From Natronoarchaeum philippinense (GTDB lineage Archaea > Halobacteriota > Halobacteria > Halobacteriales > Natronoarchaeaceae), in NCBI RefSeq assembly GCF_900215575.1, contig NZ_OBEJ01000003.1, positions 310,001-374,000 on the forward strand: a stretch of 64,000 nucleotides of DNA, given 5' to 3'. Shown here piece by piece: positions 1 through 8,218 of this stretch. The first letter of the stretch is position 1, and each line of letters starts with the position of its first letter. The notes below the pieces were generated by a model. It worked only from the letters and a program-made list of their open reading frames with translations. It searched no databases and was not told the DNA's origin. The translations under genes were made by a program, and so were the position numbers.

Positions 1-546
1 CGAGCTGTGACCGGACTCGCTGGTCGCCACGTAGGTACCAGCGAGCAGGCCGCGATAGCCCAGCGTGATGCCGTTCCAGCCGCTGGGTTCGCCGTTGACG
101 ACGGCGTCCGGGCCGGAATCGCGGTCCTCGACGACGTGGCGCGAGCCCCGGGAGTCGACCTCCTCGCCGGTGACGCCGATGAAACTCACTCCCGTGCGGA
201 CGGCGGCGACGGCCATCGCGGCCAGCGGGCCGGTGGCGTCGACGCTCCCGCGGCCCCACAGCGCCTCGCCCGCGCGGATGCCCTCGTCGTACTCGCTGTC
301 GTCGATCCGGACGGGGATGTCGCCCGGGACGGTGTCGAGGTGAGAGGTCAGTAAGACTGAATCGTCGGCCGGCGCGCGCACGTTGCCGATGTCGTCGATC
401 CAGACCTCGCGGTCGTGGGCCTCGAAAAAGTCGACGAGTCGTTCGGCGACGGCGTCCTCCTCGCCGGTCGGCGAGGGGGTCTCGACGAGGTCGACCAGTA
501 GATCGCGCGCGTCGTCGGCCGAGATGGAGGCGACTGCGGCGCTCAC
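1..546 (-). CDS. argE: [LysW/ArgW]-ornithine (lysine) hydrolase, N-terminal part, cut by window edge
   Basis: M20-family zinc peptidase that releases ornithine (or lysine) from the small carrier protein at the end of the ArgW-dependent pathway. Only the first 182 codons are present; the gene runs off the left edge. Reading from a GTG at 546 gives a metal-site pattern SHLDTVPG, then WGRGSVDATGP, a GEE motif (metal ligand and general base in this family) and VNGEPS, all typical of the LysK/ArgE group. The GTG start overlaps the TGA stop of argD (GTGA), so the two are translationally coupled. Function is assigned to arginine rather than lysine because argG and argH head the same block. The exact substrate range is an inference. 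Confidence 0.9.
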   Translation of the reverse strand, partial: MSAAVASISADDARDLLVDLVETPSPTGEEDAVAERLVDFFEAHDREVWIDDIGNVRAPADDSVLLTSHLDTVPGDIPVRIDDSEYDEGIRAGEALWGRGSVDATGPLAAMAVAAVRTGVSFIGVTGEEVDSRGSRHVVEDRDSGPDAVVNGEPSGWNGITLGYRGLLAGTYVATSESGHSS

Positions 547-1679
547 GAGCCATCACCCAGTTCGTCGACCAGCGCGTCGACCACCTGATCGGCGTGCTCG
601 CGCTCGATGGTCAGCGGCGGCAGCAGTCGGAGCACCGACCGGCCCGCGGGCAGCGCGAGGATGCCGTGGTTCAGCGCGAGCTGCTTGAGTAAGCGATTCG
701 AGCCGCGCTTGACCTCGACGCCGACCATGAGCCCCTCGCCGCGAACGTCCCGCACCGTGTCGCCGAGTTCGGCCTCGATCTCCTCGCGCAGGTACGAGCC
801 GACTTCCGCGGCGTGGGCGGGGACCTCTTCGTCGACGATCGTCGAGACGGTCGCCTCGGCGGCGGCGCTGATGACGGGGCCGCCCGAGAACGTCGAGGCG
901 TGCGAGCCGTAGTTCTCGGCGATCCAGTCGCGACACAGCGTCGCACCGATCGGGAAGCCGTTGCCCAGTCCCTTCGCGCTGGTGAGGATGTCCGGGACGA
1001 CGCCGCTCTGCTCGGCGGCCCACAGCGTGCCCGTCCGGCCCATGCCGGTCTGGACCTCGTCGAAGATCAAGGCGGCGTCGTTAGCCTCGGTCTCCTCGCG
1101 AGCGGCTTCGAGGAAGGACTTCTCGGCGGGGTTGATGCCGCCTTCGCCCTGGATCGGTTCGACGATCACCGCGGCGGTGTCGGCGTCGACCGCCTCGCCC
1201 AGCGCCTCGGGATCGTTGTAGGGAACGAACTCCACGTCGCCGATCAGCGGCTCGTAGGGCTCCTTGTACTTGTTCTTCCAGGTGGTCGCCAGCGAGCCCA
1301 TCGTCCGGCCGTGGAACCCCTGCATCGTGGCGACGATCTTCGAGTCGCCCGTTGCGCTCCGGGCGAACTTCAGCGCGGCCTCGTTGGCCTCGGTGCCGGA
1401 GTTACAGAGCCACGTCTTGTCGATGCCGTCGGGCGCCGTCTCGGCCAGCAACTCGTAGATCGCCGTCCGGGACTCGACCGGGTAGGACGCCTGCACGTAG
1501 GTCAGGTCGTCCAGTTGGTCGCGCACCGCGGCGTCGACGGCGTCGTGGCTGTGTCCCAGCGGGACGCAGGCGTAACTGGCGCCCATGTCGAGGAACTCGT
1601 TGCCGCCGTCGTCGTACAGGTACGGTCCGTCGCCCGATTCGATCTGGATCGGCTTCTCGTTGAAAATGAATCCGCTCAT
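543..1679 (-). CDS. argD: Acetylornithine/[carrier]-glutamate semialdehyde aminotransferase
   Basis: PLP-dependent class III aminotransferase (378 aa) that aminates the carrier-bound glutamate semialdehyde to the ornithine derivative. Family marks are NSGTEANEAALK near residue 92, FHGRTMGSL, the FDEVQTGMGRTG motif that holds the cofactor aspartate, and SAKGLGNGFPIG with the Schiff-base lysine. Length is slightly short but normal for archaeal LysJ/ArgD. Its ATG overlaps the argB stop by four bases (ATGA) and its stop overlaps the argE start, so it sits in the middle of a tightly packed operon. It may also serve lysine synthesis, which cannot be excluded from sequence. Confidence 0.95.
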   Translation of the reverse strand: MSGFIFNEKPIQIESGDGPYLYDDGGNEFLDMGASYACVPLGHSHDAVDAAVRDQLDDLTYVQASYPVESRTAIYELLAETAPDGIDKTWLCNSGTEANEAALKFARSATGDSKIVATMQGFHGRTMGSLATTWKNKYKEPYEPLIGDVEFVPYNDPEALGEAVDADTAAVIVEPIQGEGGINPAEKSFLEAAREETEANDAALIFDEVQTGMGRTGTLWAAEQSGVVPDILTSAKGLGNGFPIGATLCRDWIAENYGSHASTFSGGPVISAAAEATVSTIVDEEVPAHAAEVGSYLREEIEAELGDTVRDVRGEGLMVGVEVKRGSNRLLKQLALNHGILALPAGRSVLRLLPPLTIEREHADQVVDALVDELGDGS

Positions 1680-2548
1680 TGTTCTGTCTCCGCTTCTGGT
1701 TCGGCGTCCGCATCGTCTGCAAGCGCGCTCGCCGCGATGTGCGTGCCGCCGCCATCGACGGCCGACAGCACCGGCTCCTCGGCGTTGGCGTCCGCGACGA
1801 CGACCTCGTCGGCACCGTCCGAGAGGGCTTCCTTGGCGGCCATGACCTTCTTGGTCATGAACCCTTCAGCGGCGTCCTCGATCAGTTCGAGCCCGGCGGG
1901 GTCGTCGGCCGTCTCGATCAGCGTCGACTCGTCCTCGGGATCTTCGAGGATGCCGGGCACGTCCGTCAGCACGACCAGCGTGGCGTCGAGCGCGCCCGCG
2001 ACGGCCGCAGCGGCGCGGTCGGCGTCGGCGTTGACGGCAGTGTACCCGCCCGACTTCTCTTCGCCGAGCATCGGCACCGTGACGACGGGGGTGTACTCGC
2101 CGGCAAGCAGCGTCTCCAGCAGATCGGCGTTGACATCGGTGATCTTGCCGGAGTGGTCGCCGCGCTTGATCTTCTTCTTGCCGTCCTCGACGACGCGCAC
2201 GGCCGACTTCCGGCGGCCCGAGAGCACCTTCCCGTCGACGCCGGAGAGCCCGACCGCGTTGACGCCCTGATTCTGCAGCGCCTCGGTGAGGTCGGTGTTG
2301 AGCTTGCCCGGCAGCACCATCTCGAACACTTCCATCGTGCGCTCGTCGGTGAACCGTCCGACGACGCCGCCCGGCGTCTCGACGTAGGTCGGCTCCTCGC
2401 CGAGTGCTTCGAGCGTGTCGTCGACGGCCGTCGAGCCGCCGTGGACGACCACCACGTCTTCGCCCTGCGATACGAGTTCCGCAACGTCGGCCAGCGCTCC
2501 CGCGGGGTCGACCGCGCGCGCGCCGCCGATCTTGAGTACCGTTGTCAT
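1676..2548 (-). CDS. argB: Acetylglutamate / [carrier]-glutamate kinase
   Basis: Amino-acid kinase family protein (290 aa) that phosphorylates the side-chain carboxylate of carrier-bound glutamate. It begins with the conserved KIGGA segment and has VVHGG (residues about 34-38) and the GLSGVDGKVL nucleotide/substrate region; the C-terminal third carries MTKKVMAAKEAL. The last 15 residues are an acidic tail, a halophilic trait. An SD-like AAGGAGAT sits just before the ATG, which matters because argC ends 85 bases upstream, the largest gap within the carrier-protein operon. Translation of argB may therefore be initiated independently. Confidence 0.94.
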   Translation of the reverse strand: MTTVLKIGGARAVDPAGALADVAELVSQGEDVVVVHGGSTAVDDTLEALGEEPTYVETPGGVVGRFTDERTMEVFEMVLPGKLNTDLTEALQNQGVNAVGLSGVDGKVLSGRRKSAVRVVEDGKKKIKRGDHSGKITDVNADLLETLLAGEYTPVVTVPMLGEEKSGGYTAVNADADRAAAAVAGALDATLVVLTDVPGILEDPEDESTLIETADDPAGLELIEDAAEGFMTKKVMAAKEALSDGADEVVVADANAEEPVLSAVDGGGTHIAASALADDADAEPEAETEQ

Positions 2549-2633
2549 GAGAATCTCCTTGTTGTACGTTGAAATCAGGCCGTCGGATTCAAAACTGACG
2601 GTTTGCGCCGGGTAACGGCCGGCGCGGGCCGAT

Positions 2634-3695
2634 CTACGGCGCGCCGACTGGGTGGAGCCCTTGGAACTCCAGCCCGGCGGTCTCCTCGATGCCGAGCGCG
2701 ACGTTGGCGGCGTGGACGGCCTGCCCGGCCGATCCCTTCATCATGTTGTCGATGGCCGAGAACACGACCACGCGCTTGTTCGAGGGGTCGAGCTCGAAGC
2801 CGACTTCGCCGTAGTTGGTGCCCGCGACGGCCTTGGGCTCGGGGTAGCGGTAGACGCCGCTCCCGCCCGCGGCCATGCGCATGAACGGCTCGTCCTCGTA
2901 GGCGCCACGGTAGGCGCTCCAGAGGTCGCCCTTCGAGACGGGCCCGTTCGGGAACACGTGTGCCGTCGCCGATGCGCCGCGGGTCATGTCGACCGCGTGG
3001 CAGGTGAACGACACGTCGAGGCCGAGGAACTGTTCGATTTCGGCCTCGTGGCGGTGGCCCGTCGGCGCGTAGGGGCGGACGACGCCCGAGCGCTCGGGAT
3101 GGCTGGAGGCGTCGCCGCCGCCGGCGCCGCCCTCCGAGGAACCGACCTTCACGTCGACGACGACCTGCTCGGAGCCGTCGAGCACGCCGTCCTCGATCAG
3201 CGGGTGCAGGCCGAGGATCGTCGCCGTGGCGTTACAGCCCCCTGATGCGATCAGTTCCGCACCTTTCAGGTTCTCGCGGTTGATCTCGGGAAGCGCGTAC
3301 TCGGCTTCCGCGAGCAGTTCGGGGCGGTCGTGGCCGTCGTACCATTCGTCGTACTGCGCTTCGGCGTCGAGTCGGAAGTCAGCCGAGAGGTCGACGACGG
3401 TGTCGGCGGCCGCTTGGAACTCGTCGATCTGGCCCATCGAGACGCCGTGTGGCGTCGCGGTAAAGAGCACGTCGACGCTCTCTAACTCCTCGGGGTCGGT
3501 AAAGCGCAGATCCGAGTGAGTGCCACGCAGGTTCGGATGGACCGATCCGACGGACTTCCCGGTGTAGGACCGGCTGGTCGCCTGCGCGATCTCGAACTCG
3601 GGATGGCCCGCGAGCAACCGTAGCAACTCGCCGCCGGTGAAGCCGCTCGCGCCGACGACGCCCGCCGTGAGCGCCGCCTCGTCGTCGGCGCTCAT
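2634..3695 (-). CDS. argC: N-acetyl-gamma-glutamyl-phosphate / [carrier]-glutamyl phosphate reductase
   Basis: NADPH-dependent reductase (353 aa) that turns the acyl phosphate made by ArgB into a semialdehyde. The Rossmann start GASGFTGGELLRLL (residues about 15-28) binds the cofactor, and SGGCNATATILGL holds the catalytic cysteine of the Asd/ArgC fold. The ATG overlaps the argX stop by four bases (ATGA). Length matches archaeal LysY/ArgC. The role in arginine rather than lysine synthesis is inferred from the adjoining argG and argH. Confidence 0.95.
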   Translation of the reverse strand: MSADDEAALTAGVVGASGFTGGELLRLLAGHPEFEIAQATSRSYTGKSVGSVHPNLRGTHSDLRFTDPEELESVDVLFTATPHGVSMGQIDEFQAAADTVVDLSADFRLDAEAQYDEWYDGHDRPELLAEAEYALPEINRENLKGAELIASGGCNATATILGLHPLIEDGVLDGSEQVVVDVKVGSSEGGAGGGDASSHPERSGVVRPYAPTGHRHEAEIEQFLGLDVSFTCHAVDMTRGASATAHVFPNGPVSKGDLWSAYRGAYEDEPFMRMAAGGSGVYRYPEPKAVAGTNYGEVGFELDPSNKRVVVFSAIDNMMKGSAGQAVHAANVALGIEETAGLEFQGLHPVGAP

Positions 3696-4591
3696 TGTGC
3701 GGTCACCTCGGTTTCGGCCTCGGCTTTCGCTTCCAGCCAGTCGACGACTTCCGCGGCGACATCGATGTCGGTGGCATCGGCGAGCGCCTTGAACTCGACG
3801 GTGTGGTTGACCTCGTGGACGGTGTAGCCGGTTGGCTCACCCTCCTCGTCGACGCCGACCTCCATCAGGTCGACGCCGAGCAGGCCGTTTCCGACCGCTT
3901 CGCTGGCCTCCTCGACCAGCCGCTTGGCCTCCTCGTCGAGTTCGAAGGCCTCGGTTTCGGCGCCCTGTGCGGCGTTGGTCAGCCAGTGGTCCGAGGAGCG
4001 AACCATCGCGGCGACGGGTTCGCCGTCGGTCGCCAGCACGCGGATGTCACGGCCGGGCTTCTCGACGAACTCTTGGACGTAGAACACCTTGTGCTCGTAG
4101 TGGCCCAGCGTCGCCTTGTGTTCGAGCACCGCTTCGGCGGCGCTGCGGGAGTCGATCTTGGCCATCAGGCGGCCCCACGACCCGACGACGGGCTTGAGGA
4201 CACAGGGGTAGCCGAACTTCTCGATCGACTGCATCGCCGACTCCTTGGTGAAGGAGACTTCGGTGTTGGGCGTCGGGACGCCCGCCTGCTCCAGCGCCAA
4301 GCTGTTTTTCACCTTGTCGGCGCAGATCTCAGCGGTCTCGGGCGCGTTGACGACCGGCACGTCGTAGGCCTCGCAGAACTGCGTGGCGTAGAGACTCCGG
4401 CTGGTCGCCAGACAGCGATCGAGCACGATGTCGACGTCCTCGAACGCTTCGGGGGCGTCGCTGAGCGAGAACTGCTGGTCGCGCACGTCGATCTTCGTGA
4501 CCTCGTGGCCACGGTCGCGCAGCTCCGAGAGCAGCAGTTTCTCGTCCTTGCGGATCCTAGAGTAGAGCAGTCCGACGTTCACGCGAACCAC
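3692..4591 (-). CDS. argX: Glutamate-[ArgW/LysW] ligase, ATP-grasp
   Basis: RimK-like ATP-grasp ligase (299 aa) that joins the alpha-amino group of glutamate to the C-terminal glutamate of the carrier protein, the protective step replacing acetylation. Visible marks are the N-terminal VGLLYSRIRKDE, the ATP-grasp segment YPCVLKPVVGSWGR (residues about 132-145), YVQEFVEKPGRDIRV and the metal-binding VHEVNHTVEFK near the C terminus. Start is a GTG at 4591; a second GTG three codons on is also possible. It follows argW by 48 bases, consistent with enzyme and carrier being co-expressed. Confidence 0.93.
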   Translation of the reverse strand: MVRVNVGLLYSRIRKDEKLLLSELRDRGHEVTKIDVRDQQFSLSDAPEAFEDVDIVLDRCLATSRSLYATQFCEAYDVPVVNAPETAEICADKVKNSLALEQAGVPTPNTEVSFTKESAMQSIEKFGYPCVLKPVVGSWGRLMAKIDSRSAAEAVLEHKATLGHYEHKVFYVQEFVEKPGRDIRVLATDGEPVAAMVRSSDHWLTNAAQGAETEAFELDEEAKRLVEEASEAVGNGLLGVDLMEVGVDEEGEPTGYTVHEVNHTVEFKALADATDIDVAAEVVDWLEAKAEAETEVTAQ

Positions 4592-4639
4592 CCCGAAGCG
4601 AGGGCGAGCTCGGAACTGCGTGCAGTTCCGGCGTACACG

Positions 4640-4804
4640 TTACTCCCCCCAGTCCTCTTCCAGCTCGGGGGCCTTCTCGAGGACTGGTGGGTTGGTGTCG
4701 GTGACCTCCAGCTCGGCGCCGCAGGTCGTACAGTCGACGATCTCTCCAACTTCGAGGTTGTCGTGCAGGGACACCTCGGCCCCGCATTCGACGCATTCTG
4801 CCAT
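4640..4804 (-). CDS. argW: Amino-group carrier protein ArgW/LysW
   Basis: Small acidic zinc protein (54 aa) on which glutamate is carried through the arginine pathway. It has two CxxC pairs (C4/C7 and C24/C27 by count) forming a zinc ribbon, and it ends in EDWGE, the signature C terminus whose last glutamate is the attachment point for the substrate. It is first in the operon argW-X-C-B-D-E and starts at ATG 4804, about 28 bases after a TATA-like element. The motif identification is firm; its small size makes it easy to miss. Confidence 0.96.
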   Translation of the reverse strand: MAECVECGAEVSLHDNLEVGEIVDCTTCGAELEVTDTNPPVLEKAPELEEDWGE

Positions 4805-4830
4805 TGTACTCCCCACTCGTACCCCTATCT

Positions 4831-4840
4831 ACTTAAATCC
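4831..4840 (-). promoter_or_regulatory. TATA box of the argW operon
   Basis: Read on the minus strand this is GGATTTAAGT, an archaeal TATA-like element centred about 30 bases before the argW ATG. The spacing predicts a leaderless or nearly leaderless transcript. It suggests the carrier-protein operon has a promoter of its own, separate from argG-argH upstream. The remaining bases up to the argH stop show no ORF. Confidence 0.6.
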
Positions 4841-5023
4841 TCCGAAAGTGTCGGCGAAAATAAACGCGCAGACTACCGTCTACGGGGTTAAGAAAGCGTC
4901 AGGGTCGCGGTTCGCGCATCCAGTATCAGTTCTGGAATATATTATCACTCCCCTCGCGGGGATCGCGCCCGTGGTCGTCGACCGACCTGCGGCGACGCTC
5001 GCCGCCGGACGGCGAACGGTCGC

Positions 5024-6493
5024 TCAGACATACTCGCTCACCTCGTCGTCGAGCAGGTCTTCGGCGTCGGCCAGCGTCGTCCGGCGTTCGTCGACCGCCG
5101 TCGCGTCGGCGTCGACGCCGTCGGTCGCTCGGTCGAGGTGACTCGCGACGGCTGCCGGCGCTGGCCCGCCGACGGAATCGCGCGAGGCGACGCTTTCGGC
5201 GGGGTCGAGCGCGGCCTCGACGGCCGCGGGATCGACGTACTCGCTCAGCGGTTCGTCGAGCACTTCCTCGGCGGCGGCCTCGACGGCCTGCAGGTCCGCG
5301 CCCTTTTCGGACGCCACCGCAACGACCTCGTGAGCCGTCCGGAACGGCAGTCCGTGGGCCGCGAGCAGGTCCGCGACGCCGGTCGCCGTCGAGAATCCTT
5401 CGCCGGCGGCGTCGGCAAGCGCGTCTTCGGGCCACTCGGCGGTGCTGATCGCCCCGCCGACCACGTCGGCCGCCTCGACGACGGCGTCGACCGTCTCCCA
5501 CGCGTACGGCGTCGCGTTCTGCAGGTCGCGGTTGTACGCGCGGGGCAGTCCCTTCAGCGTCGTGAGCAGACCGTTGACCCCCGCTGCGGCGTCGCCCGCG
5601 GTCGAGCGCACCAGTTCGAGCGTGTCGGGATTTTTTTTCTGGGGCATGATCGACGAGGTCGAGGCGTAATCGTCGTCCAGCTCGACGAAGCCGCGATTTG
5701 CGAAGAGCACCACGTCCTCGGCGATCCCCGACAGCGTCGTCGCCAGCGCGGCCAGCGCGCTCACCGACTCCAGCAGGAAGTCCCGCGTCGAGGAGGCGTC
5801 CATCGAATTGCCGACGACCGACTCGAACCCGAGCAACTCGGCGGTGCGCTCGCGGTCGATGTCGAACGTCGTGCCGGCGAACGCCGCGGCGCCGAGCGGC
5901 GAGCGGTTTACTCGGCCGTAGGCGTCGAGCAGGCGCTCGGTGTCACGAGCGATCGCCTGCTCGTACGAGCAGAGCCAGTGGGCGGCCGTCGTCGGCTGGG
6001 CGGGCTGGAGGTGCGTGTAGCCCGGCATCACGGTGTCTGTGTGCTCAGCGGCGACCTCCAGCAGCGCTTCGCGCAGCGCGACGGTCGTCTCGGCGGCGTC
6101 GAGCAGGTCCTCGCGCAGGCGATGGCGGATGCAGGTCGCCACTTCGTCGTTGCGCGAGCGGGCGGTGTGCATCTTGCCGCCGTCGGCGCCGACGCGCTCG
6201 ATCACGGCCGTCTCGATCGCCGCGTGAACGTCCTCGCCCTCGGGCAGGGCGCCGTGGCCCGCAGCTTCGATGTCGTCGAGGGCGTCGAGGATCTCGCCGG
6301 CCACGTCGGCCTCGATAATCCCCTGTTCTGCAAGCATCACCACGTGCGCGCGATCGACCGCCACGTCGGCGGCGAAGATCCGCCGATCGGCGTCCATCGA
6401 GGAGAGGAACTCCCGGGCGGGCCCGCCGCTAAAGCGGTCCCTGCGCACCACGTCGCCCGACTCTGTCTCGGAATCTGGAGTCCTCTCTGTCAT
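5024..6493 (-). CDS. argH: Argininosuccinate lyase
   Basis: Splits argininosuccinate into arginine and fumarate, the last step of arginine synthesis (489 aa). The fumarase/ASL superfamily signature SSIMPQKKNPD (residues about 273-283) contains the catalytic serine loop, and HTARSRND and YTHLQPAQPT are the other two conserved regions. The ATG lies only three bases after the argG stop, so the two are one transcription unit. Extra acidic and alanine-rich residues near the C terminus fit a haloarchaeal homologue. Confidence 0.96.
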   Translation of the reverse strand: MTERTPDSETESGDVVRRDRFSGGPAREFLSSMDADRRIFAADVAVDRAHVVMLAEQGIIEADVAGEILDALDDIEAAGHGALPEGEDVHAAIETAVIERVGADGGKMHTARSRNDEVATCIRHRLREDLLDAAETTVALREALLEVAAEHTDTVMPGYTHLQPAQPTTAAHWLCSYEQAIARDTERLLDAYGRVNRSPLGAAAFAGTTFDIDRERTAELLGFESVVGNSMDASSTRDFLLESVSALAALATTLSGIAEDVVLFANRGFVELDDDYASTSSIMPQKKNPDTLELVRSTAGDAAAGVNGLLTTLKGLPRAYNRDLQNATPYAWETVDAVVEAADVVGGAISTAEWPEDALADAAGEGFSTATGVADLLAAHGLPFRTAHEVVAVASEKGADLQAVEAAAEEVLDEPLSEYVDPAAVEAALDPAESVASRDSVGGPAPAAVASHLDRATDGVDADATAVDERRTTLADAEDLLDDEVSEYV

Positions 6494-6496
6494 CTC

Positions 6497-7744
6497 TCAG
6501 TCCTCGTCGACGCCGTCGACCACGGAGTTTGCCAAGCGACCTTGGAAGCCGTGGTACTTGGCGACGCCAGTGGCGTCCTTCTGGGTGATGCCCTGTCCTT
6601 CGACGGTTTCGGTGTTGAAGGAGGCGGCGTCCTCGGAGTACGCGGCGTACTCGCTCTCGCGGCCGACCGCGCGGGCGCTGCCGCCTTCGAGCTTGATCGT
6701 CACCGTACCGGTCACGCGGGACTGGGTCTCCTCGATGAAGCCTTCAAGCGCGCCGACGAGGGGTGCGTCGATCAGGCCCTGATAGGCCTTCTTCGACCAC
6801 TGCTGGTCGATCTGGGACTTGAACTCGCGTTCCTCTTGGGTGAGAACGAGCCCTTCGAGCGCCTCGTGGGCGTTGAGCAGCACTGTCGCGGCGGGGTGCT
6901 CGTAGTTCTCGCGGACTTTGAGGCCGAGCATACGGTCTTCCATCATGTCCGTGCGACCGACGCCGTAGGCGCCCGCCAGCTCGTTGAGATACTCGATCAG
7001 CTCGACCGGGCCCAGATCGTCGCCGTCCCCAGCCGGCGGCTGGGGGCTCGTCGGGGTTTCCCCGACGGTGTCGAGCGCGACGGGCTCGCCGTCCTCGAAC
7101 TCGATCTCGACCAGTTCGGTGCCGTCGGCGTCGCCGGGAGCGTCGGTCCACTCGTAGATATCCTCCGGCGGGACGTAGTCGGGCTTCTCTAGGTCGGCGC
7201 CCTCGACCGAGCGGCTCCAGAGGTTCGTGTCGATCGACCAGTCGCCGTCGTTACCGCTCTGGACGGGCAGATCGTGCTCCTCGGCGTACTGCATCTCCCA
7301 CTCGCGGGTAAGTTCGAGCTCGCGTACGGGCGCGATCACGTCGAGATCGGAGTCGCGCCAGACGGCCTCGAACCGGAGCTGGTCGTTGCCCTTGCCGGTA
7401 CAGCCGTGAGCGACGGCGTCGCAGTCGTTCTCGATCGCGGTCTCCAGAATCGCGTTGGCGATCACGGGACGGGCCATCGCGGTGCCCAGCGGGTAGCCCT
7501 GATAGGTCGCGTTCGCTTTCAGCGAGTCAAGGCACAGCGTGGCGAACTCCTCTCGGGCGTCGACGACGTGGGTCTCCACGTCGAGCGCTTCGGCAGTCTC
7601 TTCGGCTTCCTCGAACTCTTCTTCGGGCTGGCCGACGTCGACGGTGACGCCGATCACTTCGTCGTATCCGTACTCTTCTTCGAGCAGTCCGACACAGACG
7701 GTCGTGTCGAGGCCGCCCGAAAATGCGAGTGCCACGCGTTCCAT
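6497..7744 (-). CDS. argG: Argininosuccinate synthase
   Basis: ATP-dependent ligase joining citrulline and aspartate (415 aa). The N-terminal PP-loop AFSGGLDTTVC (residues about 7-17) binds ATP; GNDQLRFE and GLIDAP are further family marks. A haloarchaeal-style acidic and proline-containing insertion lies near residues 195-235. It is the first gene of the argG-argH pair and starts at ATG 7744, about 30 bases from a TATA box, which predicts a leaderless mRNA. Confidence 0.96.
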   Translation of the reverse strand: MERVALAFSGGLDTTVCVGLLEEEYGYDEVIGVTVDVGQPEEEFEEAEETAEALDVETHVVDAREEFATLCLDSLKANATYQGYPLGTAMARPVIANAILETAIENDCDAVAHGCTGKGNDQLRFEAVWRDSDLDVIAPVRELELTREWEMQYAEEHDLPVQSGNDGDWSIDTNLWSRSVEGADLEKPDYVPPEDIYEWTDAPGDADGTELVEIEFEDGEPVALDTVGETPTSPQPPAGDGDDLGPVELIEYLNELAGAYGVGRTDMMEDRMLGLKVRENYEHPAATVLLNAHEALEGLVLTQEEREFKSQIDQQWSKKAYQGLIDAPLVGALEGFIEETQSRVTGTVTIKLEGGSARAVGRESEYAAYSEDAASFNTETVEGQGITQKDATGVAKYHGFQGRLANSVVDGVDED

Positions 7745-7770
7745 TGGTACCTGAATCCAATCTTCGGACG

Positions 7771-7780
7771 GTATTAAGTT
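7771..7780 (-). promoter_or_regulatory. TATA box of argG-argH
   Basis: On the minus strand the sequence AACTTAATAC lies 27-36 bases before the argG ATG, the normal place for a leaderless haloarchaeal promoter. Just upstream is an AT-rich stretch (TTTCATAATC) that could hold a regulator site, although no clear palindrome is present. Confidence 0.6.
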
Positions 7781-7884
7781 CTTCCTTTTTGATTATGAAA
7801 GAAACGCGCAGAGATGTCTATAGGCAACGAAAAGAGTTCTCAGTTGTTCGCTGAAGCAACCGGGTCGTAGTGTAGAGTAGTAGT

Positions 7885-7901
7885 GGGCCTAAAAGAGGCC
7901 C
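7885..7901 (-). promoter_or_regulatory. Hairpin overlapping the stop of the Arg-rich small ORF
   Basis: Perfect 6-bp inverted repeat GGGCCT/AGGCCC with a five-base loop. The TAG stop of the 32-codon ORF lies at the stem/loop junction. No long T-run follows directly on the minus strand; a short CTTTTC occurs about 60 bases on. It could be an attenuator- or terminator-like element, or chance in GC-rich DNA. Confidence 0.3.
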
Positions 7902-7987
7902 CGTCGAAGTCGTCGTCGCAGGAAAGCGCCGGCGGACTCACGGCTCTCCCGGACGGCGAGCGTCGGGACGGTGTGAGTCGTCGCCAT
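7889..7987 (-). CDS. Candidate 32-aa Arg-rich small ORF upstream of argG
   Basis: A small ORF starts at ATG 7987 and ends at TAG 7889-7891. A good TATA box (8013-8023) lies about 31 bases before the ATG. Seven of its 32 residues are arginine, five of them clustered near the end (LRRRLRRGLF). The stop codon falls in the loop of a hairpin (7885-7901). The gene in the direction of transcription is argG, 144 bases away. It may be a leader peptide, a microprotein or chance; argG has its own TATA box, which argues against simple attenuation. I recognise no family. Confidence 0.35.
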   Translation of the reverse strand: MATTHTVPTLAVRESRESAGAFLRRRLRRGLF

Positions 7988-8012
7988 GTTAGAGGAACGT
8001 ACTTCGCTTGTG

Positions 8013-8023
8013 CTATTAAAAAC
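8013..8023 (-). promoter_or_regulatory. TATA box without an annotated large gene behind it
   Basis: Minus-strand GTTTTTAATAG is a strong TATA-like element in an otherwise GC-rich gap of 474 bases (7745-8218). It faces argG and is about 31 bases before the ATG of the 32-codon ORF. The rest of the gap (8024-8218) holds nothing I can support. Confidence 0.5.
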
Positions 8024-8218
8024 TTCCGTGTTACCGCCGGAATACGGCATCGAGAGGACTGTACGGGCAGAATTGGTGTGTGAATAGACAGCACGAACTG
8101 GCTGCGTCCGATTCGGAAGCGAGAGCCCACGCAGCCAGCGGAGGGGGTCAGCGGGGAGAGCGATGAGGGGCAGTCAGTGTGCGGTCGCGACGGTCAACAC
8201 GCTTGCGAGCGATCGCGC

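Noticed and set aside
5138-7192. A 684-codon plus-strand frame over argH and argG
   Set aside because: Antisense shadow of two firmly identified genes; Arg/Gly/Val-rich with no recognisable domain.
7840-8130. A 96-codon minus-strand frame across the gap upstream of argG
   Set aside because: No haloarchaeal composition, and it spans a clear TATA box. The 32-codon ORF in another frame fits the promoter better.
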